From contig NZ_CP035375.1 of NCBI RefSeq assembly GCF_004118935.1, positions 620,001-684,000 on the forward strand: 64,000 nt of DNA. Reading direction: 5' to 3'. Of this stretch, positions 8,330-17,021 are shown in pieces (position 1 is the first letter of the stretch; each line of letters begins with the position of its first letter). The position numbers and the translations under genes were made by a program. The DNA is from Salinibacterium sp. UTAS2018 (GTDB taxonomy: Bacteria > Actinomycetota > Actinomycetes > Actinomycetales > Microbacteriaceae). The notes under the pieces were generated by a model. That model was given only the letters and a program-made list of their open reading frames with translations, did not search any database and had not been told where the DNA came from.

Positions 8330-9841
8330 CTAGCAATAGCTTCCATTTTCGTCGCTCTCGGCACACCAGTCGCGCAGCTGCTGAGCGGCAGCTTCGTGGT
8401 CATCGACGTTGGTCGTAAAGACTGTCTCTCCGGTGGCGAGGTTAATCGGCACAAAGAACAGCCAGTCCCCATCTGCGGGGTTAATCGCTGAGTCAATGGC
8501 GAGTTCGCCCGGCAAGCCAATCGGCCCCACCGGCAAACCGGGGTTCGCATAGGTGTTGTACGGGTTGCTTGCATCCGCGCGCTCGGCATCCGTGGTCCAC
8601 ACAGTGTGCAAATTACCGGTGCCGTAGGCGACAGTGGCATCGGACTGTAGCAGCATGTCTTGGTCGAGACGATTGTAAAAAACGCGAGAGATTTTATAGA
8701 AGTCGTCTGTATTCGGCCCGGCTTCGCGCTGCACGAGCGCCGCCATGGTGAGGATCCGGTAGCGGTCGTCGGCGGCGACGCCAGCAGCGTCTAATTTCTC
8801 GATCATCGTATCGACCATCAGATCGAGCACAACGTAGGGGTCTTGTCCACCGTCAAGATCGTAGGTCGCTGGGAAGAGGTAGCCTTCCAGGCTCACGGCC
8901 TCCGAGGGGAGCCCGAAGTGTTCGAGGTCTTCCGAAGCAGCTTGCACCTCAGCCAAGGGGATTCCCGTCGTCTCGGAGATGATCTCGAGTGCATCCGGCA
9001 GCGTCGTGCCTTCAGTAATCAACAAACGGTCGGTGACTTTGTTCTCAGGATCGAGCAAAGCATCGAGCGCCGACTGCGCGCTCATCTCCTTCTGGAGCGA
9101 ATAGTTGCCGGGGAAGAATGCGGGGTCGGTTTCTTGGGCGAGAAGCAGGTCATAAAACGCGTCAAAGGACATCGTGACGCCCGCGACGTTGAGGCTGCGG
9201 GCAATATCGAGACCGATGTCTCCAGAGTTCACAGCGACTACTACTTCTTCGCCGTTGCCGGATCCCTCGAAGTCGTTCTCGAGTTCCCACCCCAGAACTT
9301 CTCTGATGTTTTCTTCATAGTTAATCCAGGCATACGCTGCGACTCCTGCACTCAGTAGAGCGATGATGAGCAGTGGCAAGCCGATAATCAGGCCTAATCG
9401 ACGCTTCCGGCGCGGAGGATCCTCCCGACCGCCGTCTCCCCCGCTGGTGGATGAGCCGGTGCCGGCATCGTCGCCGCCCGAGTCCAAAGCCGTTCCCGCG
9501 GTCAACTCTTCAAATGTTACGAGCGCGTCTGCTTCACGCGCGGCTTGAGTGACTGCCGGAAGCTGCGCAGCCGCGGTACGTTGAGCGTCACTGGCCTCTT
9601 GAGCGGCTCGAGCTTCGCGGCGAGTCATTGGCCGGTCACCCGAACTGGCGGATGCCTCTGCCGGAGGTAATGATGCCGCTTCGACGCTGAGGCCGCTCGA
9701 CTCTGCGGTGTCGGAAGACGGAGTGACTTCTGACTCGAGCGGCAGATCCGTGCCATGAGCCGCAGCGTCACGTGCCGATTTGGGCGCGCCCGCAGCAGCA
9801 TGGTCGCTGAAGATCTCATCCCAGCTCGGCTCATCGGCCAT
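8330..9841 (-). CDS. mltG: Endolytic murein transglycosylase MltG (YceG family)
   Basis: Inner-membrane protein of 503 residues that cuts nascent peptidoglycan strands and acts as a terminase for glycan growth. A long acidic, Ala/Ser/Glu-rich cytoplasmic N terminus (about 150 residues) precedes one membrane segment (LIIGLPLLIIALLSAGVAAY). The YceG domain follows with the catalytic glutamate in ALVQREAGPN (Glu373) and the ISRVFYNRL, SDATVAYG and NPGLPVGPI motifs. The long cytoplasmic tail is common in Actinobacteria. It starts three bases after the ruvX stop. Confidence 0.95.
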   Translation of the reverse strand: MADEPSWDEIFSDHAAAGAPKSARDAAAHGTDLPLESEVTPSSDTAESSGLSVEAASLPPAEASASSGDRPMTRREARAAQEASDAQRTAAAQLPAVTQAAREADALVTFEELTAGTALDSGGDDAGTGSSTSGGDGGREDPPRRKRRLGLIIGLPLLIIALLSAGVAAYAWINYEENIREVLGWELENDFEGSGNGEEVVVAVNSGDIGLDIARSLNVAGVTMSFDAFYDLLLAQETDPAFFPGNYSLQKEMSAQSALDALLDPENKVTDRLLITEGTTLPDALEIISETTGIPLAEVQAASEDLEHFGLPSEAVSLEGYLFPATYDLDGGQDPYVVLDLMVDTMIEKLDAAGVAADDRYRILTMAALVQREAGPNTDDFYKISRVFYNRLDQDMLLQSDATVAYGTGNLHTVWTTDAERADASNPYNTYANPGLPVGPIGLPGELAIDSAINPADGDWLFFVPINLATGETVFTTNVDDHEAAAQQLRDWCAESDENGSYC

Positions 9842-9844
9842 GAT

Positions 9845-10306
9845 TCACGATCCTTGCGTCGGTCCTACGAGCTCTCCCGGCGGTCGATCCGCCGAACGCT
9901 CGAAGTCGAGGGCATGTTGCAAAATTATAACGGCGGCAACCTGATCGACGACCGACCGCGAGTTTTTCGTCGTACGACCGGATGCGCGAAGAGCTGTCTG
10001 TGCCGACATCGTCGTCATCCGTTCGTCGACCAATCGCACTGGCAGTTCCGTGCGGTCCGCCAGCTGTTGCGCGAAATCCCGAGCGTCACCGGTAGAGGCG
10101 GTATCTCGCCCAGAGAGCGCGATCGGAAGGCCCACAACGATTTCGACTGCTTCGTACTCATTGGCGAACTTGAGCACGCGCTTAATGCTCGCTTTGGCCC
10201 GCTGCACCGTTTCTACCGGGGTGGCCAGCATTCCATGCGGATCACTTCGCGCGACCCCCACACGCACCTTTCCGACGTCAACGCCGATTCGGGTACCCGA
10301 ACGCAT
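9845..10306 (-). CDS. ruvX: RuvX / YqgF, RNase H-fold pre-16S rRNA nuclease family
   Basis: Protein of 153 residues with an RNase H-like fold. In E. coli YqgF processes the 5' end of 16S rRNA; in Mycobacterium the name RuvX reflects Holliday junction resolution. The first strand is RIGVDVGKVRVGVARSD with a catalytic aspartate, followed by VVGLPIALSGRD and LVDERMTT; the DQVAAVIIL segment supplies the last acidic residue. ATG 10306 lies just after the alaS stop. The alaS-ruvX-mltG order is widely conserved. Confidence 0.92.
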   Translation of the reverse strand: MRSGTRIGVDVGKVRVGVARSDPHGMLATPVETVQRAKASIKRVLKFANEYEAVEIVVGLPIALSGRDTASTGDARDFAQQLADRTELPVRLVDERMTTMSAQTALRASGRTTKNSRSVVDQVAAVIILQHALDFERSADRPPGELVGPTQGS

Positions 10307-10309
10307 CAA

Positions 10310-12964
10310 TTACGCCGAAAGTGTCGACAAGATAAGAGCGAGAGCGTCCGGGATGGACGCAGGGTTCGCGCCGCCGCCCTGGGCAATGTCAGGCTTACCG
10401 CCTCCGCCACCGCCCAGCACGCCCGCCGCCGCCTTCGCCAGCGCACCCGCGGCAAAGCCGTGGGCACGTGACGCATCGTTGGTCGCAACGATCACGGCAG
10501 GTTTGCCGCCGATAGTCGCCGCCAGCGCAACGACCGCGGCCTCTGAACCCAGACGTTCGCGTACCGACTGAACGAGACCGCGCAGGTCATCAGTAGAGGC
10601 TAGATCGCCCACGTTCTCAACGACGGCCTTGACCGCCCCTGCGACCTGAGCCGTTTCGACAAGCGCAGGAACGCGCTGCGAGAGCTGGCCCGCCTCGAGT
10701 TGCGCAATTTTTCGTTCGGCGGCCTTGAGGTTGGCAAGCAGCTCCGAGATGCGGTCGGGTAGTTGCTCGCGGGGCGTCTTCAAATTGGTGGTGAGTTCAT
10801 TCACGATGGCGCGCTCGGTGGCGAAGTTACGGAACGCATTCATGCCCACAAGGGACTCGATACGCCGGTTGGCCGAACCAACCGATGACTCCCCGACAAG
10901 CGAGATAAGCCCGATCTCGGAGGAACGCGCAACGTGTGTTCCCGCGCACAATTCGAGTGACCAGGGGCCACCAATTTCGACAACACGCACAGAGTCGCCA
11001 TACTTCTCGCCGAACAGGGCCATTGCGCCGAGGTCTTTCGCGTCGTCGAGCGCCATGATGCGCGTCGAGACTTCGAGGTTGTCGCGCACCGCCGTGTTGG
11101 CAACCTCTTCGATTTCAGTCTTAGTTTCTGCAGACAACGCTTGCGACCACGAGAAGTCGAGGCGCATGTAGCCAGCTTTATTGTACGAACCCGACTGGTG
11201 CGCATCCTTTCCCAGAATCTGACGCAGTGCCGCGTGGATGACGTGGGTCGCAGAGTGCGCCTGCGTTGCCCCGCGACGCCAATCCGTGTCCACGAGCGCG
11301 CTCGCTGGATCCCCGACTCCAACTTCGCCAGCCGTCACAGTGACCTTGTGGCTGATAAGCCCCTTCACTGGACGCTGAACGTCGAGAACCTCAAGATGGA
11401 AGCTCGCTCCAACGATGGCTCCCGCATCCGCCTCTTGACCACCGGACTCTGCATAGAGGGAGGTTTCAGCCAAAATCACTTCGGCGGTTTGCCCCGTTGT
11501 CGCGCGATTGACAGAGACCCCATCAACGATGATGCCGATCACGCTGGACTCAGTCTCGAGCGCCTCGTACCCCGTGAACGTCGTCTCGCCCAGAGCACGG
11601 AACGCACCATAAACGGAAAGGTCAGCCAAGTGCTGCTTTTTCGAACTCGCGTCAGCTTTGGCGCGGTCGCGCTGTTGCTTCATGAGCGAGTCGAAGGCGT
11701 CACGGTCAACGCTCAGCCCCGCCTCACCGGCCATCTCCAAGGTCAGATCGATCGGGAATCCGAAAGTATCGTGCAGGAGAAAGGCGGTGTCGCTGGGAAG
11801 CTCAGCGAGTCCCGATTGCTTTGTGTGTTCTACCGCGGTGTCGAGAATCGTCGTTCCGCTGGCGAGAGTGCGCAGGAAGACATCTTCTTCAGCGAGCACG
11901 ATGCGCGAAATGCGGTCGTAGTCTTTTTCAACCTCGGGGTAGGCCGCCTTCATCGCATCGCGCGACTGCGGAAAAAGTTCTGCGAAGGTGGCGCCTTCAA
12001 CGCCGAGCAAGCGCATGGCACGAATAGCGCGACGCAATAGACGGCGCAGCACATAGCCGCGACCTTCGTTACTCGGCGTGACGCCATCCGAAATCAGCAT
12101 GAGACTTGAGCGGACGTGGTCGGCGACAACGCGCAGGCGAACGTCTGCTTCATGGTCGGCGCCATACGTGCGACCGGCAAGCTCAGCGGCTTTGTCGAGG
12201 ACCGGGCGAACCTGGTCGATCTCGTACATGTTCTCGACACCCTGCTTCAAGAACGCGACGCGCTCAAGACCCATACCGGTATCGATATTTTGCTTGGGCA
12301 GCTCCCCCAGGATCGAGAAGTCCTTACCCTTGCCTTCGCCACGAAGGTACTGCATGAAAACGAGGTTCCAAATTTCGACGTATCGGTCGTCGTCCGTGGC
12401 CGGGCCTCCGTCAGCGCCATAGGCCGGTCCGCGGTCAAAGAAGATCTCCGAGCAAGGGCCCGCCGGCCCGGGTTGCCCGGTAGACCAATAATTGGAGTCC
12501 ATTCCCAGACGCTGGATGCGTTCATCCGGCAATCCAGCTGTCTCTTTCCAGTACGCAACCGCGTCGTCGTCGTCTTCATAGACCGTGACCCAGAGGTCCT
12601 CTGGCCGGAAACCGAGGCCACCCTTATCTTCGGCGATCGTGAGGAACTCCCAAGCGAACTGAATCGCCTCTTTCTTGAAGTAATCTCCGAACGAGAAATT
12701 GCCGTTCATCTGAAAAAAAGTGCCGTGACGTGGCGTCTTACCGACCTCTTCGATGTCCAGGGTACGGATGCACTTTTGAACGCTGGTGGCGCGATCGTAC
12801 GGCGCGGGAACAAGGCCCGTCAGGTACGGAACAAAAGGAACCATGCCTGCCACGGTAAACAGCAACGTCGGATCGTCGCTGACGAGCGATGCCGACGGCA
12901 CGATGGTGTGGCCGCGCTCACCAAAATAGGTCAGCCAACGATTCTGAATTTCTGCGGTTTGCAT
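10310..12964 (-). CDS. alaS: Alanyl-tRNA synthetase
   Basis: Class II synthetase of 884 residues that charges tRNA-Ala. It begins with the catalytic domain (AEIQNRWLTYFGERGHTIVP, then FTVAGMVPFVPYLTG and RHGTFFQMNGNFSFGDYFKK), followed by the editing domain with the zinc-binding HSATHVIHAAL and ELCAGTHV motifs, and a C-terminal glycine-rich C-Ala domain (GGGGGGKPDIAQGGG). Length is typical. It is downstream of two small membrane-protein genes without an obvious terminator, so co-transcription is likely. Confidence 0.97.
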   Translation of the reverse strand: MQTAEIQNRWLTYFGERGHTIVPSASLVSDDPTLLFTVAGMVPFVPYLTGLVPAPYDRATSVQKCIRTLDIEEVGKTPRHGTFFQMNGNFSFGDYFKKEAIQFAWEFLTIAEDKGGLGFRPEDLWVTVYEDDDDAVAYWKETAGLPDERIQRLGMDSNYWSTGQPGPAGPCSEIFFDRGPAYGADGGPATDDDRYVEIWNLVFMQYLRGEGKGKDFSILGELPKQNIDTGMGLERVAFLKQGVENMYEIDQVRPVLDKAAELAGRTYGADHEADVRLRVVADHVRSSLMLISDGVTPSNEGRGYVLRRLLRRAIRAMRLLGVEGATFAELFPQSRDAMKAAYPEVEKDYDRISRIVLAEEDVFLRTLASGTTILDTAVEHTKQSGLAELPSDTAFLLHDTFGFPIDLTLEMAGEAGLSVDRDAFDSLMKQQRDRAKADASSKKQHLADLSVYGAFRALGETTFTGYEALETESSVIGIIVDGVSVNRATTGQTAEVILAETSLYAESGGQEADAGAIVGASFHLEVLDVQRPVKGLISHKVTVTAGEVGVGDPASALVDTDWRRGATQAHSATHVIHAALRQILGKDAHQSGSYNKAGYMRLDFSWSQALSAETKTEIEEVANTAVRDNLEVSTRIMALDDAKDLGAMALFGEKYGDSVRVVEIGGPWSLELCAGTHVARSSEIGLISLVGESSVGSANRRIESLVGMNAFRNFATERAIVNELTTNLKTPREQLPDRISELLANLKAAERKIAQLEAGQLSQRVPALVETAQVAGAVKAVVENVGDLASTDDLRGLVQSVRERLGSEAAVVALAATIGGKPAVIVATNDASRAHGFAAGALAKAAAGVLGGGGGGKPDIAQGGGANPASIPDALALILSTLSA

Positions 12965-13014
12965 GGGATCCCCGGGGAACTAAGTACTACGGCCCAAGGG
13001 CCCTGATGGTGGTG

Positions 13015-13239
13015 CTAGGAACGCTTCGAGAACTCAGACACAGCTTCTTCGACATCCGCTACGGCGTCACGAAGCTCAGCTTCACGTTCACGATAACCAT
13101 CGACGACGGCACCCGTGAACTCGCGAGCCTTGGAGTCGACATCGGAGAAGAACTGCTTGCCCTCAGGGGTCTTGGCTACTTGATGTGCTGCCACGAACCC
13201 CACGGCAATTCCTACGACGAAAAGGACTGCGCCTTTCAT
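13015..13239 (-). CDS. Small single-span membrane protein with helical tail
   Basis: Protein of 74 residues with one N-terminal membrane segment (GAVLFVVGIAVGFVAAHQVA) followed by a charged helical tail (SKAREFTGAVVDGYREREAE) that could form a coiled coil. Similar short genes sit between the DUF948 gene and alaS in other Microbacteriaceae, which supports it as real. The layout recalls YtxH-type proteins, but I cannot assign a function. ATG 13239 has a GAAGGAGAA site, which favours translation. Confidence 0.75.
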   Translation of the reverse strand: MKGAVLFVVGIAVGFVAAHQVAKTPEGKQFFSDVDSKAREFTGAVVDGYREREAELRDAVADVEEAVSEFSKRS

Positions 13240-13296
13240 AATTCTCCTTCGGATTGGCGATACTCGAACCGTATTAGTTTAGGTGCTTGAGCGTGC

Positions 13297-13659
13297 TCAG
13301 CGTCGGGGCTTCGGGCGAAGTCCCAGAACCGCCGCACGAACGCCGGCGCTGAAGCCAGCGATCTTGATGAGGGGGCCGCCAACGGTCGCGGCACCGAGCG
13401 CTACGAGCGCTGAAATATTGCCTGTCGTCTCCTCGACATTGCGAGTGATGGCATCGACGCGTGCGATCTGACGGTTCGTTTCCGAAATAGTCGTCGTCGC
13501 TTCGGTCAGCATCGGATCGAGGCTGTCGCTCACTCCACGAATGGCTGTGCTCGTTTCGTCGAACACTTTGCCCAGCTTCAGCAGTGGAACCGCTAACAAA
13601 CCGACCAGAATTGCGAACACTCCGGCCGCGATGAGCCCTGCGATATCTCCGCCAGTCAT
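13297..13659 (-). CDS. DUF948 family membrane protein
   Basis: Protein of 120 residues with an N-terminal membrane segment (DIAGLIAAGVFAILVGLLAV) and a helical region rich in Thr/Asn/Glu (TTTISETNRQIARVDAITRN), then a second hydrophobic stretch and a basic tail. This matches DUF948, a widespread family of unknown function in Firmicutes and Actinobacteria. I chose ATG 13659 with a CGGAG site 6 bases upstream; ATG 13674 has GAGG directly abutting it and is less likely. It lies between rpsD and alaS, where it is conserved. Confidence 0.8.
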   Translation of the reverse strand: MTGGDIAGLIAAGVFAILVGLLAVPLLKLGKVFDETSTAIRGVSDSLDPMLTEATTTISETNRQIARVDAITRNVEETTGNISALVALGAATVGGPLIKIAGFSAGVRAAVLGLRPKPRR

Positions 13660-13733
13660 GGCTACTCCGATCATCCTCAGAAATGGTACAAGTACACGTT
13701 ATTCGACATTCATGACGAACTGCGCCCAGAAAC

Positions 13734-13769
13734 AAGAAAGGGCCGGAGCAAAAGCCCCGGCCCTTTCTT
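13734..13769 (-). terminator. Rho-independent terminator of rpsD
   Basis: Perfect 13-base arms (13734-13746 and 13757-13769), core AAGGGCCGG/CCGGCCCTT, around a ten-base loop. It lies eight bases beyond the rpsD stop and is T-rich at the 3' side when read on the minus strand. It should limit read-through from rpsD into the DUF948 gene. Confidence 0.85.
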
Positions 13770-13776
13770 TCGCTAG

Positions 13777-14406
13777 TTAGCGTGCTGCGTAGTACTCAAC
13801 AACGAGCTGAACTTCACAGGTCACGGGGACCTCGGCACGCTTCGGGCGACGTACGAGACGTGCCTGCAGCTTGTCGATTTCTACCTCGAGGTAGCCGGGA
13901 GTCTTGGGAAGAACATCAACGTGTCCGCCTGCTGCTGCGACCTGGAAAATTTCCATGCCTTCGCTGCGAGCCTTGACGTGCATGAGCTGCCCGGGCTTGA
14001 CGCGGAACGACGGACGGTCGACGAGCTGGCCATCAACCAAGATGTGGCGGTGAACAATCATCTGACGAGCCTGAGCGGTCGTACGAGCGATTGCCGAACG
14101 AACGAGCAGAGCGTCGAGACGCATTTCGAGCTGCTCAACCAGGTTCTCACCGGTCAGGCCAGCAGTCTTGCGCGCTTCCTCGAACTGAATCTTCAGCTGA
14201 GCTTCGCGGATGCCGTACTGGGCACGCAGACGCTGCTTCTCGCGAAGACGAACGGCGTAGTCGCTGTCTTGCTTGCGCTTGGTGCGGCCGTGCTCACCGG
14301 GAGCATAGGGGCGCTTTTCGAGGTACTTTGCGGCCTTCGGCGTGAGGGCGATGCCCAGAGCACGCGAAAGGCGAGTCTTGCTACGGGTACGTGACTTAGT
14401 AGACAC
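13777..14406 (-). CDS. rpsD: 30S ribosomal protein S4
   Basis: Primary 16S rRNA-binding protein of 209 residues that nucleates the 5' domain of the small subunit. It begins STKSRTRSKTRLSRALG and contains YAPGEHGRTKRK and the S4 RNA-binding domain LEMRLDALLVRSAIARTTAQ followed by HRHILVDGQLVDRPSFRVKP. I start it at GTG 14406, which is preceded by AAAGGAT; the upstream in-frame start is not conserved. It is a stand-alone rpsD between rarA and the DUF948 gene, as in related genera, not part of the alpha operon. Confidence 0.96.
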   Translation of the reverse strand: MSTKSRTRSKTRLSRALGIALTPKAAKYLEKRPYAPGEHGRTKRKQDSDYAVRLREKQRLRAQYGIREAQLKIQFEEARKTAGLTGENLVEQLEMRLDALLVRSAIARTTAQARQMIVHRHILVDGQLVDRPSFRVKPGQLMHVKARSEGMEIFQVAAAGGHVDVLPKTPGYLEVEIDKLQARLVRRPKRAEVPVTCEVQLVVEYYAAR

Positions 14407-14587
14407 AGGATCCTTTTCGATTGATTCAAGTAAGAACAATCTGGTGATCACTCGCACGCGAACGCGCGTGCGCAACACACCAGACGAAAGAAGAGGGATG
14501 ACCCTAGGGAACCTGGTCGGCTACAGACCTGTGTTCCGCGATATTCGATTTCATTGCAGCCGCGCGCCGAAACCGTATCGTTGGGAC

Positions 14588-14617
14588 GCATAACTCTAAC
14601 ACGCCGAGTCCAGTCAA
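14588..14617 (-). promoter_or_regulatory. Candidate rpsD promoter
   Basis: On the minus strand TTGACT (14617-14612) and TTATGC (14593-14588) lie 18 bases apart, about 180 bases before rpsD. The -35 is good and the -10 poor. The 253-base gap 14407-14659 has room for a long S4-responsive leader, but I could not identify one by eye. Confidence 0.35.
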
Positions 14618-14659
14618 GCGACGAATCGCCACGCCTCAGCGGTGCCGCCTTGCACGGGC

Positions 14660-15991
14660 TTACTCGCCTCGAATAATCTCGCGCAATTTGGCTAGTCGCG
14701 CCGAGACTTCGCGCTCGTTGCCGTTATTGGTTGGCGTGTAGTACTCGGTGCCTTTCAGTACATCGGGAAGGTACTGCTGCTTCACAACCCCAAACTCCGA
14801 ATCGTGAGAGTAGCGATAGCCCTTTCCATGCCCGAGGCGCTTAGCGCCCGGATAGTGGGCATCGCGAAGGGGCTTGGGGACTCGCCCAATCTTGCCTGCC
14901 CGCACATCGGCGATGGCCGCATCCAGAGCAGAGTAGGCAGCATTCGACTTGGGCGCGGTCGCGAGATAAACGACGGCCTCGGCTAGCGGAATTCGCCCCT
15001 CGGGCATACCAATAAGCTGAACTGCATCGGCGGCGGCGACAGCGATGACGAGTGCCTGCGGGTCAGCGACACCGACATCTTCTGCAGCGCTAATGATGAC
15101 CCGTCGAGCGATAAAGCGCGGGTCCTCCCCCGCTTCGATCATGCGGGCTAAGTAGTGCAGTGCCGCGTCGACGTCTGAACCACGCACTGACTTAATGAAC
15201 GCGCTAATCACGTCGTAGTGTTCATCACCCTGCCTGTCGTACCGCAAGAGCGCGCGATCGACGGCGTTCGCGACGTGTTCGGCGGTGACCACCGCGGGCG
15301 ACGCCGCATCATCGTCATTTGCTGCGGAAACGGCCGAGGCCTCAAGTGCGGTCAGTACACGACGCGCATCTCCTGACGACAAACGAATGAGGAGGGCACG
15401 GGCCTCGGGTTCTAAGACAACAGCATCCTTAAGGCCCCGTGGATCGCTGACAGCGCGGTCGACGAGTTCGCCCAAGTCGTCGTCGTCGAGTTGATTGAGC
15501 GTCAAGAGTAAGGAGCGCGATAACAGAGGTGAAATTACCGAAAACGACGGGTTCTCGGTTGTCGCCGCGATCAGGATGACCCAACCGTTCTCCACGCCCG
15601 GGAGCAGCGCGTCCTGTTGGGCCTTCGTAAACCGGTGAATCTCGTCAAGGAACAACACCGTCGAGACTCCGTAGAGGTCACGCGCCGTCAGCGCCTCTTC
15701 CATCGTCTGGCGGACATCTTTCACACCGGCAGTTACTGCCGAGAGTTCCACAAACTTGCGCTGTGAGCCGCGGGCGATCGCTTTCGCAATGGTGGTCTTG
15801 CCGGTGCCAGGCGGTCCCCAGAGAATAATGGATGCCGAACCGTGACTGCCTTCGACGTCCGACGCCAAACTCATCAGCGGTGACCCGCGCTGCAGCAAAT
15901 GCTTCTGTCCGACTATCTCGTCGATGACGAGGGGTCGCATGCGCACCGCGAGGGGTGTTGCTCCGCTGTGCAGAGTGGCGGAACCGTTCAT
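14660..15991 (-). CDS. rarA: Replication-associated recombination protein A (RarA/MgsA AAA+ ATPase)
   Basis: AAA+ ATPase of 443 residues related to clamp loaders and to Mgs1/WRNIP1, acting at stalled forks. It shows [20 protein letters not shown], Walker [13 protein letters not shown], Walker [11 protein letters not shown], sensor 1 in [10 protein letters not shown] and the C-terminal tetramerisation region [16 protein letters not shown] 15991 fits a leaderless transcript, with TACGAT six bases upstream and no Shine-Dalgarno. ATG 16021 and GTG 16027 are in-frame alternatives. It is divergent from the cyclophilin gene. Confidence 0.92.
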   Translation of the reverse strand: MNGSATLHSGATPLAVRMRPLVIDEIVGQKHLLQRGSPLMSLASDVEGSHGSASIILWGPPGTGKTTIAKAIARGSQRKFVELSAVTAGVKDVRQTMEEALTARDLYGVSTVLFLDEIHRFTKAQQDALLPGVENGWVILIAATTENPSFSVISPLLSRSLLLTLNQLDDDDLGELVDRAVSDPRGLKDAVVLEPEARALLIRLSSGDARRVLTALEASAVSAANDDDAASPAVVTAEHVANAVDRALLRYDRQGDEHYDVISAFIKSVRGSDVDAALHYLARMIEAGEDPRFIARRVIISAAEDVGVADPQALVIAVAAADAVQLIGMPEGRIPLAEAVVYLATAPKSNAAYSALDAAIADVRAGKIGRVPKPLRDAHYPGAKRLGHGKGYRYSHDSEFGVVKQQYLPDVLKGTEYYTPTNNGNEREVSARLAKLREIIRGE

Positions 15992-15997
15992 AAGCCA

Positions 15998-16003
15998 ATC
16001 GTA
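15998..16003 (-). promoter_or_regulatory. Candidate -10 element for a leaderless rarA mRNA
   Basis: TACGAT on the minus strand ends six bases before ATG 15991, which would place the transcript start at the A of the ATG. No convincing -35 is seen. Leaderless mRNAs are common in Actinobacteria. Confidence 0.4.
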
Positions 16004-16061
16004 ATCGGCTGTACCGACCATTGACACAGCGTTCGCTGTTCACTGCTCCCCGTCGTGGCGT

Positions 16062-16091
16062 TTGGCCGAGCTTCGCACCAGACCGTAAGGT
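16062..16091 (+). promoter_or_regulatory. Candidate promoter of the cyclophilin gene
   Basis: TTGGCC (16062-16067) and TAAGGT (16086-16091) are 18 bases apart, about 55 bases upstream of the GTG at 16147. Spacing is acceptable and both hexamers are moderate matches. Confidence 0.4.
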
Positions 16092-16146
16092 TCATTGTGG
16101 CGTTCCTACGACAGCGGCGAAATCCGCAATTCTTCAAGGAGTAATG

Positions 16147-16938
16147 GTGGCATCCAGCAAGAAGCATTCACGCGAGCAACGAGAAGCGCGGGAACGGCTG
16201 CGCCAGTACACAGCTCGAGCCTCGGTGCACGAAAGCACCATTGCACGCCGTAAGCGCGATAACGTGCTGGCGATTGGCGTTGGACTCGCCATCATCGCAC
16301 TCGTTGCTACCGCGCAGGTTTTCTACTTCTCTTCCGGCCCCGGCACTCCGGAGCCAGCCCCCTCTTTCACTCCTGAAGCCGAAGCCACCGAACCGGGAAA
16401 CGTCGGCGACGTTCCCGACCTCGCGCTGGCCGAGGCTCGCACCTGGACCGGTGAACTGACTCTGAACGACGTCGTTCTCGGGATCGAACTCGATGGGGCT
16501 GCCGCACCTCAGGCCGTATCTTCCCTCGTTGACTCCGCGTCATCGGGATACTACGAAGGCACCACGTGCCACCGACTGGTCGACACCGAGACTGCCGGCC
16601 TCATCCAGTGCGGTTCACTCGACGGCACCGGAGCCAGCGATCCCAACTACGCCTACGGACCCGTCGAGAACGCCGGCGTAGGCGGCTTCTACCCCGCCGG
16701 CACCATTGCCATGGCCCGTACAGGCGACGATGCGTTCTCCAACGGGCGACAATTTTTCATCGTTTACGACGATGCAATCATTCCTGACGACAATGCCGGC
16801 GGCTACAGCATTGTTGGCCAGGTCGTTTCAGGACTCGACGCTCTCCAATCAGAGATCGTCGCTGGCGGCATTGTGGATGATGCCCAAGACGGAGCACCGG
16901 TGACTGCCACAAGCATCACTGGCTTCACGATCCAATAA
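16147..16938 (+). CDS. Membrane-anchored cyclophilin-type peptidyl-prolyl isomerase
   Basis: Protein of 263 residues. A basic cytoplasmic N terminus rich in Arg/Glu (REQREARERLRQY) leads to one membrane segment (NVLAIGVGLAIIALVATAQV), a Pro/Glu-rich linker and an extracytoplasmic cyclophilin domain with YYEGTTCHRLVD, GTIAMAR, NGRQFFIVYDD and IVGQVVSGLDALQ. It should catalyse proline isomerisation of secreted or wall proteins. GTG 16147 lies five bases after GGAG; ATG 16144 is only two bases from it. Divergent from rarA and followed by the DUF349 gene. Confidence 0.88.
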   Translation: MASSKKHSREQREARERLRQYTARASVHESTIARRKRDNVLAIGVGLAIIALVATAQVFYFSSGPGTPEPAPSFTPEAEATEPGNVGDVPDLALAEARTWTGELTLNDVVLGIELDGAAAPQAVSSLVDSASSGYYEGTTCHRLVDTETAGLIQCGSLDGTGASDPNYAYGPVENAGVGGFYPAGTIAMARTGDDAFSNGRQFFIVYDDAIIPDDNAGGYSIVGQVVSGLDALQSEIVAGGIVDDAQDGAPVTATSITGFTIQ

Positions 16939-17021
16939 CAGCGTCAGCGACCGATAGCGTGGTTGTTCTAAGCTTGGGTAACCCGGCAGCGACTTCCGGC
17001 ACAAGCAGCAAGGTGAAGTAA

